Shown: in pieces, positions 50,418-61,065 of the stretch
Layout of the letters: each line of letters begins with the position of its first letter
Position numbering within the stretch: the stretch's first letter is position 1
DNA from: Ichthyophthirius multifiliis
Lineage: Eukaryota; Ciliophora; Oligohymenophorea; Hymenostomatida
Assembly (NCBI RefSeq): GCF_000220395.1
Contig: NW_004087501.1
Location: 1 to 64,000 of the forward strand
DNA length: 64,000 bases
Direction: 5' to 3'
The notes under the pieces: model-generated
What the model was told of the DNA's origin: nothing
Databases searched by the model: none
Seen by the model: the letters and a program-made list of their open reading frames with translations, nothing else
Position numbers and translations under genes: made by a program

Positions 50418-52465
50418 TCATCTTCTTTTTCTAAAAAATTCTCTTTCTAAATCCTCTGCTTTTAAATGATCAGATTCAATATTTTTTTATTTTTTAGAAG
50501 TTAATTAAATATCATCTCCTAAAAAAAATAGTAAATATATATATTATTTAAATAAATATATATAAAATTTTACTAGTAAAAGAATCTAAAAATTCGTCGT
50601 CAGATTAATTATTTTCGATTTCATCAACAAGAATTTATTTTTCGTCATCATTTAAATCATCAAGATCTAGTTCTCCTTCTTGAATTTATTCTTCTAAATC
50701 TTCTCTTACATTTTTATTGTTTTTTTCTTTTTCATTTTTAAATTGAATTTCCACAGCGTGTATTGATTTATATTTTACATCGTCCAATGAAGTAGGTTGT
50801 TCATCTGGAGAATATTAGTTTTCAGGGGACAAAGGATCAAATTCTTAAGAATCTTTTTAATAATTATCATAAAACTATTTAACTTTTTAATTTAATTTTG
50901 CTTTTTCATCTTCATCATGAAAAGGATTATAATCATTTTCTTCTTCCAAAAAAAGATCTTTTTAATGAATAGGATCTTCTGATTCTTTTTCATTATATGC
51001 CATAGATGTTCTAATTATAAACTTTTCAATATCTTCAGGTGTCGAAGTTGATTTTAATTATTCATCAACATATATTGACTTTTAACTAATAAAATCTTAT
51101 AAAAATTTTTGAAATGTTAAAGGTTTTTCTTTTGTAAATGTTAAATTATTTCCATAATATTTTAAATAATCCTAAAAATATGAATATAAGTATTTTTTAT
51201 TTTTACATTATAAAGTTTTGTTTCGTCATATTTAGATTTTCTTTTATCTATTTATTCACTTGACTAAGGTTTTAATAAATCCCAATCTATATTTAATGGA
51301 TATTTTTTAAATTCCAATATTTCTTATTCTGATACTATAATATTATATATATAAATATATATATTTTTATATATATTTATATATATATTAATATAATTAT
51401 AAATATATATATCAATATAAATATAAATATATTTATATTTTTATTTATATTTATATTTTTATTTATATTTATATTTATATTTATATTTATATTTACATTA
51501 TTATCCTTCATCATACATATTTAATATAAAGGATTTTGCTTTTTCTAATAATTCTTAATCACTGAATCCAAGATCAGGAATATCATCTTCATTTATTTCA
51601 TTTATACATATTCCTCTCTTTTTTCATAAAATTTATATAAAATTAATATTTTTTTATTTACAATTTATTTATCTTCTAAATTTTTTATTTATTCGTATTC
51701 TTTTGAAAGTCCATATCCTTTTCCTAAATAATACAATTCACTAGAATATTATGAAGTAGCTCTTGGCTTAACCCTTAAAAATTCTTAAAAATAAACTTTA
51801 AATAGTCTATAGAAATCTTTTTCTAGACTTCCATTTAAAGTTTTCATTATTATAGTTCCTCCTATTTTAAGGTTTTTCTTACATAAATCTAATGTTAATT
51901 AATTTAAATCTATTAACTATAAATGGTCTTGATCTAAATCTCCTCTAAATTCAGGCGAAAGATCAGACAATACAACATCTACTTGGTGTAAATTGAAATA
52001 TTCTGGAATATATAACTAAGTTTATTTCTATTTTAAATCCCCTCTGTAAAAATGAGCTCCTGTTACATCCAACATTATCTCTTTGTCAATTGATAATAAT
52101 GTTGGGTTTCTAGATTTGCTTTTTGTGAATTAAACTGCTACTTCAGTCCAACCTCCTGGCGCACAACCTAATTCTAATACGCGGTGTCCTTATTTTAATA
52201 TTCGGTAGCGTTCTTAAATTTCTAATAATTTTAATGCTGCGTTTGAACGGTATTTTTTTATGGTTGAATTTTCTATTTATAATTTATATTTATTTTATTA
52301 GTATATTTTTACAGATAATTATTCTTCTTATTGTTTTTGTTGGGCATAATTTGATGAATTTTATTTATTTTAAGATTTATTAGACGACTTTGCCTTTTTG
52401 GAAAAAGTTTATATTAAATTTTGTATAAATTTAGTTGTATAATTTGCTTTTGTAAATAATAACAT
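50418..52465 (-). CDS. FtsJ/RrmJ-type rRNA 2'-O-methyltransferase with long acidic tail
   Basis: The N-terminus MLLFTKANYTTKFIQNL looks like a mitochondrial presequence. The methyltransferase core follows: KKYRSNAALKLLEIQERYRI, motif I HRVLELGCAPGGWTEVAV, LLSIDKEIMLDVTGA, DVVLSDLSPEFRGDLDQDH, GGTIIMKTLNGSLEKDFY and VKPRATSQYSSELYYLGKG. The catalytic K-D-K-E tetrad (KLLEI, LSDLSP, MKTLNG, SSELYY) is complete. The order resembles MRM2/RrmJ, which methylates large-subunit rRNA. After YGLSKEYEQ come at least three introns, one about 150 nt of TATAAA-type microsatellite. Beyond them is an unusual acidic extension of about 330 residues (e.g. DEQPTSLDDVKYKSIHAVE, GELDLDDLNDDEKQILVDE) ending EREFFRKRR. 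Confidence 0.88.
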
Positions 52466-53045
52466 TTTATATTTATTTTAGTATTAATAAATTTGAAGTT
52501 ATTATTTTTAGCTTTATTTTAAAATATTTAATAGTTAAATAAGCATTTTTCTTAGTATATTGTATTATATATAAATAATATTTATAAATTAATATTCAGA
52601 TATAAAAATATTATAAGATTATTATCAGAATAAAAAAATTAAATATTACAAATAAAAATAAAATAAATATTATTATTATAATTATTATTATTATTATTAT
52701 TATTATATTATTATTATTATTATTATATTTTTATAATTATATTTATATATTATTTTAAAAATCTTATAATTTTTATTTAGGTATATTTTTTTTTTTTATA
52801 TTATATTATATTATTTTGTTTTAATTTTATTTTAAAATATTATTTATATCTTTTTTTTCTTTATTTTTATCAAAATATTTATTTATTTATAATTATATTT
52901 TTTTTTAATATATATTATTAGATTTATTAAAATATTATTATATATTTTTAAAAAATTTATTAAATATTTATTAAATTTTAACAATTTTTCATTAAATTTA
53001 TTTTTAAAATTCAAATAAAATATTAATATATATATATATATAAAA
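52466..53045. other. Intergenic with ATT trinucleotide repeat
   Basis: Spacer with an ATT/TTA run at about 52670-52725. No gene seen. Confidence 0.5.
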
Positions 53046-54508
53046 TCATATATCATCATTTAATACATTTTAAACTAATTTATTAAAATCATCATTTTTT
53101 TCTTCATTTTTTTTTGAGAAATTATTAATTGGTGAAAACATTTACATTGAAAAATTTAGTTTTGTCAAAATCTCTTCTTTATTTTTATATTTTCCTTCAT
53201 TTTATGTATAATTATTAATTTTTTCTTAAAAAGTTTTATTAATTTCTTTCATGTTTTTAATTTTTTTTTCTTTTTTTTCTAAAATTCTAATCAATTCAGT
53301 ACATTAATCTTTATATTTTTAATTTTTGGAATTTTCTATTTATAAATTTTCGTTTATTTCTTTCATTTATTTTGCAATTTCTTTATATTTTTTTATTTTT
53401 TTTATTTATTTTTAAGGGTTAATGTATTAATTTTCGTTTATTTTTTGATTTTTTGATTATATTTCTTATTTTTGGTTTTCTATTTATTATTCGAGATTAT
53501 TTATTTTTAATTAAAAAGATTAAATATCGTTTTTTTTGTGAATTTCTTGTGAATTATTTTATTTTTTTATTTCCAAAAATGCTTCTTGTACTTATTTTAG
53601 TAATTCTTAAGCAGAAAAGCATGAAGGATTAGTTTAAAAACATAAAAAAAATAAAGCTTTTATTTAATTTTTTAAATCTTAATGCTAAATTTATATCTTT
53701 ATTTATTTCTGAGTGTATTTTTCTTTTAATTTTATCATTAAATTATGAAGATTATATAGTTTTCTTTCATTTTAAAGAAATTTTTATTATATATTTTAGT
53801 AGTTTTAGCTTATTTATTTATTAAATATACTCATTAATGTTTATATTTGATTTTATTTTACTTAATTTTGGTTTTTTAGTAATATTAGTGATATATTTTC
53901 TTAAAGTTTTTTCTATTAGTTTATTAAATTTTCATTTTCTATTTTCTATATTTTGTTTTCTTCTTTTTAAGAAAAAATTTCTTACTATAATTTTTCAATT
54001 TCAATTTAAAATTTTATTTTTTATTTTTCATTTTCCTATTAATATTTAAATATATCCTATTATTATTATTATTATATTTCCTTTATTTAGTTTTCATTTT
54101 ATTAATATTATTTTAATGTTTCTTATTCATATTATGTTCTTTAAGTAACTAATTTACTTTATAAATCATAATTTTTATTTTAAAAATCAGAAATTTAATC
54201 ATTTGCATTTTTTAATTAGCCAGGAAGTTCTATATATTATTAAAAAAGGGATTTTATTTATTCAATTTCATTTTTTTTTTTTACAATTCTATTTCTAGTG
54301 TCTAAATTTAATTCTAAAAATTCAAAAATTGGCTATTTTTTTCCTTTTCTATACTCTATATTTATAAAATATTTATTTTTTCTCTTAAAAGGAGTTAGAA
54401 AGCCTTATCTTTCCACATTTAGAGTATTTAATTTTGCGAAAATCCTATTTAATTTTCTAATATACGAACTTTTTCTTCCAAAGCTTATATTTAAGGAAGA
54501 TTTTTCAT
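53046..54508 (-). CDS. Coiled-coil protein, possibly centriolar
   Basis: Starts MKNLPQIQALEEKVRILEN. The next block QMWKDKAFQLLLREKINILQ is reminiscent of the WREKVFALMVQ-type segment of CCHCR1. Continuous heptad-rich helix follows (FQNQIQTLEIELQKKKNE, QIEIEKLQQEIFSQKEENK), then PSCFSAQELLKQVQEAFLE and ELIRILEKKEKKIKNMKE. The C-terminus is SPINNFSKKNEEKNDDFNKL to NDDI before TGA. A one-base frame change near 53385-53410, within an A-rich run, is required. A cytoskeletal or basal-body role is plausible; the CCHCR1 resemblance is tentative. The minus-strand start at 54508 follows a poly-A/T stretch. Confidence 0.68.
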
Positions 54509-54769
54509 ATATTTTTTTAAAAATAAAAAAAAGTTATTATTATATATAATTTTTTATTAACAAAAAAAAAAGTATTTTTTTTAAAAAAAAAAAAAAAAAA
54601 AAATATAAATATAAAATTAACTTTTTCTTAATAATAATTGTAATTTTACAAATAAATATTTTCAAAAAATCTAATATTTACTTTTTATTATACTTATATA
54701 AAAATGATTGATAGTCTAATCTCTTAATATAACTATATATAACTATATATAACTATATATAACTATATA

Positions 54770-54835
<66 letters not shown>

Positions 54836-56177
54836 CATATATATATATATATATAAATTTTATTTAACTTTCGGATTTCCTTATTTTCAATTTAATTTAC
54901 TAGGAACTATAACCGAATGTTACTCTTACAGATCATTAAACACTTTTTCTATTAATTTTTATATATAAAGCTTTGTAGATATAAATATATAGACATAAGA
55001 TGTATATAGACAAAAAACTTTCAAAATAATAAAATTTATAATAATTGAATTTTATTTTGTTAAAGTACCTCCTATATATTTTTAACTCAAATTGCCAAAA
55101 TAAATAATATAAAATTTGTTCATAAAATTTTTTGTTCTTTAAAGCGGTAAATATCCTATTACAGGATTTAAAATTAGATAAGATCCACTAGATAAAGACT
55201 TTTAAACTATTTTATATTTTAAAAATATATACTTTTTTTGTAAATAGCCAAGATTTCTAATTTCCAATTGAAAAAAAAATTGTGAAATTTTGAAATGAAA
55301 AAATGGAATTTCAGTGGTTTTTGAAAAATTAAATTTTAAATATGGAGGTTTTTAGGTATTTTAGAAAGAAAAGTAATTTAAAATAATTTTACAAATGGAA
55401 TGATTTCCTTTTAGGATATTTAAGATGATAAATTGTCTGAAATTTTAATAAGTGAGATTAAAAAAGTGTTTGTATTTTTGAAAAAAATGCGTTTATTGGG
55501 ATCAAAAGTGTTTTAGGGTTTATTTTTTGGAATAAAATGAATATTTTAAAAAGTTTGTGGAATTTTATATATTTTAGATTGTATTATATGATTTTATGAT
55601 ATATATTTTATATAAATATTCAAAAAAAAAAAAAAAGTGTTTTTTGGGGCATTTTTAGAGTGTGTGTATATGAACATTTTCTAGGCTTTTTTTCGGAAAA
55701 ATTTATTTATTGGAAAAGATTTGTATCTAAAAATACTTTGAAAATTAAGATTTAAAAGAGATATATTTTTTTTGTGAATTTAATAAAAATTATTCGATTT
55801 TTATTCTGTTTTTTTGTTTAATTTTGAGTTTTTTTGGATGTGCTTTTGATGTGATTTTTTAGAAGTTTTTTCTTGGTTAAATTAAAGGTTGGGAATATTT
55901 AGTAAATAGTTAAAAAAAGTAGCGAATAAATTTTATTTAAATAGTAAAAATAAATGAATATTCTTAAAGAAATGTATAAAAATATGAATAAATTGATTAT
56001 AATTCTAAATAATATTTTTTTTTTATTGAAAAGAGAAAATTAAATTATTAATAAAAAAAAAAAAAAAAAGGAAAAAAACAAAACAAAAAATAAAATATAA
56101 AAAATAAAAAAAATATATATATATTTTATTTTCTTTTTTTTATATTATATAAAAATAAATAAATAAATAAAAAAAAA
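54509..56177. other. Intergenic with strand-skewed stretch
   Basis: No confident gene. It contains the decamer array and (AT)n run at 54731-54855. From about 55250 to 55900 G is frequent and C nearly absent on the plus strand. The minus strand there has long open frames, but without a start or family-like content. Confidence 0.45.
54731..54780. repeat. Decamer tandem repeat AACTATATAT x5
   Basis: Five perfect copies of a 10-bp unit directly followed by an (AT)n run to about 54855. Confidence 0.95.
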
Positions 56178-57110
56178 ATGAAATTAAATAGTTCCATTTT
56201 AGTAATTTTTCTTACAATTGTAATTATTAATTCTACTGAAATTTCCGAAAATCAAAAAATGCCTTTGATTTTATCATCAATAACTGACAAAATGTATTTA
56301 TTTATTTTTACAAAAAATAATAAAATGAAATAATAAAAATTACATTCAAATAAAAAAAAAAAAAGAAATCTTTTTTAAACTGAAGATATGTATTTAAAAT
56401 TAGAAGAAATAGTACCTAAATTAAAAGATTAAGTAAATTAAATAAAAAACAAAAAATATTAAATAATTAAATTTAGGTTCTTAAAAGTTCAAAAAATTTA
56501 ATTTTGAATGTAATTACATCTGAATCATTACCTTAAACAATTTAATATTTTAAAAAAAATTACTTATAATAATCTTAATTTTAAGTAAAAAAAAAAAAAA
56601 AAATTAAATAATTTTTAGTATTTTTTTATTTATTTATATAAAGAATTTATTCAAAAACGAAAATTCCTTTAATTCTGTACTTAATTACAATTCTTAAGAT
56701 TTAATAGAAAATCTTAAATAAGTAAAATAATTATAAATAAAAAATATTTTTAATATATATATATATATATTAAGGATAATAATAATATTTAAGTTTAAAA
56801 CGTGCATTTGACAGATACATAAAATTTACAAAATTATATGAACTAAGTTAATGAAGGAAATGTTTTGGTTCTTTTTACAACTAAAAGCTAACGTAAATTA
56901 TCGGAAGCCTCATAAGAAAATTAAGACCCTAAGCCTGCTCCTTAAAATGAAAATAGAATGAGTAATATAAGACCTGAAACATTATTTGCTTTCCTTCTTT
57001 TATTTGCACTTTTATTACCTGTCCTTTATATTGGAATAAGCAAACTTTAAGCTATTGAGTCTAATGATAAATACGCTACAAGCCTTTTAGCAATTGGAAA
57101 AGAATATTGA
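56178..57110 (+). CDS. Type I membrane protein (signal peptide, lumenal domain, C-terminal TM)
   Basis: The start MKLNSSILVIFLTIVIINST is a signal peptide. Introns of A-rich type (first about 56297-56363, then GTAAATTAAATAAA, GTAAAAAAAAA and GTAAAATAATT donors) connect short exons: EDMYLKLEEIVPKLKDQ, VLKSSKNLILNVITSESLPQ, and NENSFNSVLNYNSQDLIENL. The last exon runs VNEGNVLVLFTTKSQRKLSE, then a linker, a TM helix TLFAFLLLFALLLPVLYIGI, and a cytosolic tail SKLQAIESNDKYATSLLAIG ending KEY. The small lumenal domain, late TM and short tail are the layout of V-ATPase accessory subunits (Ac45/Voa1). That is suggestive only. Confidence 0.65.
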
Positions 57111-57775
57111 GAATTTTATTCATTTTATAAAATAAAAAAAAAGTTTATTTTTATTTATTTACGAATAAATATTTATTTGAATTTTTTATTCTATTATTAA
57201 ATTTTAATTATTTAATTTCCCTTTATTTTAAATATTATTTTAAGATCTATTATATTTTTTAATTAAATTGAATACAATTTATTTTAATATAAATATTGTT
57301 ATTGATTTAATTAATTATTGTCATAATTATATATTTATTTAAATTATTTTATAAAAGCTCTAATTATAAATTGGATTTTTTAAATTTAATTTAAATGTAT
57401 TTAATTATTACTATAAAAGTTTAAAAATTAATTTCCTAGAATTTTTTATTATATTTAAAAAAGTTAATTTATATAGAAATAAATATTTATAAATTTTTAA
57501 TTTAATATTATTGTATTAAAAGCATAAATATTAGAATATTATCTATAAATTTTGTTAATGTTTTTATTTTAATTGTATAATTTGTATATTTTTTTTTTGA
57601 GACTTTTATATTTTTTCTTATCAATATTTATATTTATATTTATATTATTATATTTATATTTATATATATATATATTATATATATATATATATATAATTTG
57701 TAAATATATTTATATTAATACAAATATAAATAATTAATATTTTTCAATATAATTGTTATTTTAAATTCACTATTT
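57111..57775. other. Intergenic, no gene seen
   Basis: A+T spacer with TTTATA and TA microsatellite near 57630-57695. Confidence 0.45.
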
Positions 57776-58843
57776 ATGGATTAAGCTAATATATTTGTAG
57801 ATACATATAATTAATACAAAAAAGTTCTACATAAATTTTCTAAAATTTAAGGCATTTAAATTTTGGATCTTATATTATAATTATTTTATAAAGATAATTA
57901 TATATATAACTTTTCAATATTAACATTATAATATAATATTTCAATTAATGAAATATATTAATTAATACATTTAATATATATTAAAACTAAAGGTGATATT
58001 AATAGATTAAAGCAAAATATAACTTCATATTTAGAGTTAATATAAGAATAATAGATTGTAGAATAATAGGAAGTTTTTATTTAAACCAAAAAAGAAAATA
58101 AAATTGATAATTTATTAAAATAATTATAAGAAATTGATGATAAAAGTGAATTTATTATTAAAGCTTAAAATTTATTACTTGAAAAAAAGGAAAACTACAC
58201 TGGGATTTTTAATGAAATTATTTAAAGGTATTTTTATTAAAAAGATTTCGTTAAATAATAATATAAAGAGTTTAAAAATGAATAAAGTAAGCCTTTATTT
58301 TAGTGTATTTTGGATTTTTAAATTATCGGAAATTTTATTTCTGAATTGAAATTTTCGAAAAAAGAAGCTTTATAAAATGCCTGTTTAGATTCTATTCCTT
58401 ATATTTTAGCTTATGTAGTTTTCGATTTAAATGAAAAAAATCAAATATCTTAATATTAACATGAAAAATAGGAATAGAATTAAGGATTTTAATTAGAAGA
58501 TGTAAGATTATTGTAATAAATTATACCGGGAAAAAAAGAAGTGTATGAATTAGTCTAAAGGATGGAGTCTTCTAGTCAAAATATTGTAGTTTAATTTAAA
58601 TAATTGTTTAATAATGGATTCTTGTGTATTGTTTAATTCTAAAAAAATAAATAGATACTCTTTTAATAAGAAGGATGGTTTTTTTCCAAAAAAGATGCAG
58701 AAAATATCGCTTTTAAGAAAATTTTTCCTTAAGTTTATTAAAATTATAATAATAGAGGGGAATAATAGGATTTTAATAATTAAGAAAATAATTAAAATAA
58801 AAAAAAATTCGTTTATAAAAGAAAAAATAGATAAGAAGAATGA
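57776..58843 (+). CDS. dsRNA-binding-motif-like protein
   Basis: An uninterrupted 355-codon frame, MDQANIFVDTYNQYKKV to KRKNRQEE. Two segments look like double-stranded-RNA-binding domains. One is KDFVKQQYKEFKNEQSKP, LFQCILDFQIIGNF, then KFSKKEALQNACLDSIPYI. The other is NNGFLCIVQFQKNKQILFQ, then EGWFFSKKDAENIAFKKIF. Both show the beta-strand block followed by SKK(E/D)A and an alpha helix, the family's RNA-backbone contact. The N-terminal 130 residues are helical. No RNase III, helicase or deaminase domain accompanies them. In ciliates such proteins may partner Dicer-like enzymes or act in RNA processing; that is inference. Confidence 0.68.
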
Positions 58844-60109
58844 ATTTTTTTGTTAAAAATATATATATATATATATATAATTTTTTTTTTTTTTCTTTTT
58901 CTTAAATAATTTATTAATAATTTTTTTTCTATTTTTTTTTTAAGATTTGATGATATAAGTCTTAAAATTTTCATATTTAATATAAAATTTTATATTTTAA
59001 ATAAAAATTAATATCTTTTTTAAGAAATATAATATTTTAATAAAACATATATATATATATTATATATAAATAAATATATTTTATGAATATTTAATATAAT
59101 AATTATTTATATTTTAAATAAATAATGAAAATATATATAAAAATAATCCCAAATAAATAAAATATATATAAAATTATTAAAATAATCTTTTTTTTATAAC
59201 TAAAAAAAACTAAAAACTAAAAAATAATAATAATAATATTTCTAATCCTTCCTAAAAGAACAATTCCATATATTATCCTTGTTTTTTTAATTTTTTGATA
59301 ACAAAGATTTACAGAGTAACTTTTAAAAAATTTACAAAATCTAAAAATTTTTTAGAGAAATAAAAACAAAAAAGTCTAAGGTATAATTAACATTAACCGA
59401 AAAAAAAAAACATATACTCTTACATAAACCAAAAAAAGGGCAAATTTCAATTATCTTTAGAAAAATAACATTAAAAATTTATAAAAGGCCAATTTTATCC
59501 TTAAATAAACTTACATGTACTACTTTTCAACAAAACTTTATACATATAAATAGAATTTATTATCTTTACAAAAAGGAACCCTGGAATAATTTAAAATTAT
59601 GTATTATTAAAATGGGTATTTTTGGCCGAAAACCTGCTTCAGAATATAAATTATGGCTCATATAAGTTTTTTCGATCACTAAAAAAAAATAAAGAAATAA
59701 TTAGATAGGAATCATTGAAAGGATTTATATTTTTTTGGTATAAATACTGAAGAAACTAGTGAAAATTGAAATTGTGGGATATATTCTATTTAGGGACTGC
59801 TTTTTGATATGGAGACTTTCTTCTTTTTCTTAAGATTTTGTATTATAACCATATTTTATATATGATGGAAGTTAATGGTTATTAAACTGAACAATATTAT
59901 TAAGCAATGTATTAGAGAAAAAACTTTAAAGATTATTTATTTATAAGGAAATCAATTAAATACATTAAATGAAGAAAAAAATTCTTTTTTGATAAAATTT
60001 TCGTATAGAGAGCAAATTTAGATAAAGCTGAGGGATAGTATTTTAATATTTATATGTATAAATTTTAAAATAGGAAAAAGTTTATGTATTAAAACTGTTT
60101 AAAAAAATT

Positions 60110-60162
<53 letters not shown>

Positions 60163-61065
60163 TTTTTTATATATAACATCTAAAAAAAAAAAAAAAATTT
60201 TCAAATCATTTTTTTAAAATTTATTAATTTAATAAATATAGATAAAACTAATTCATTTTTAGTTTTTTACTAAGCTGTAAATAATTAAAAGTACTTTTAT
60301 TATTCTTTATTAGAAAAAAAAATATAATAATTATTTATATTTGATTAAAAATCTATAAAAAACAATATTTTAATATATAAATTGTAAAATATGCTATAAA
60401 ATTAAATAAAATTATAAAAAATGTATATAATTATTTAAAATTAATATATTCATTAAAAATATAAAATAACAATAATATAAAATATTCATATATTAAATCT
60501 GATATATAGTAAAAAATATAAGTAATAGTTAATTTATAATAATAATATATACATAGCAAAAAATATATACAAAATATGTAAATAAATATATTAATATGAA
60601 AATAATATATATATTTATATCTATTATATTTATATTTATATTTTTATTTAAATTTTTATTAATTTTCGTTTTTATTATAATTTACATTTTTTTATTAATT
60701 TTTTTTTTTAATTATTTTTTCATATTTTATTTTATTTAAAATAAAAAAAAAATTTACCAAATATAATATATTTAAATTATAGGTAATATATTATTTATTT
60801 ATTTAAATATTTTTTTTATTTAAATTATATATATTTATATTTACAAAATATAACACTTTTAAATATTTATAATTACATATCAAATAAAAATTATTTATAA
60901 TAAAAATTTAATCTTAATTAATAAGATACTCTTTTCCTTTAATTATTTAAAAATAATATAATTAATTATAAATAATTATTTAATTTACACAAAAATTTAT
61001 TTTAATCTATAAATATTTTTTAAGGTAACTATAAACTTAGCATTTTTTAACATAAATATGACTAA
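58844..61065. other. Long gene-poor interval
   Basis: 2.2 kb. From 59230 to 60060 the base composition is less A+T-only, with C-richer text in the first half and G-richer text in the second. No frame carries recognisable protein. A (TTTA)n repeat sits at 60110-60164. The rest is simple A+T sequence. Confidence 0.45.
60110..60164. repeat. (TTTA)n tetranucleotide repeat
   Basis: About 13 units of TTTA, the same unit as the array at 32938-32989. Confidence 0.92.

Noticed and set aside
54298-54549. Plus-strand ORF starting MSKFNSKNSKIGYF
   Set aside because: It is antisense to the coiled-coil gene start (53046-54508, minus).
55300-55900. Long minus-strand open frame
   Set aside because: Openness is explained by scarcity of TCA on a C-poor plus strand. 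No start codon, no conserved-looking block.
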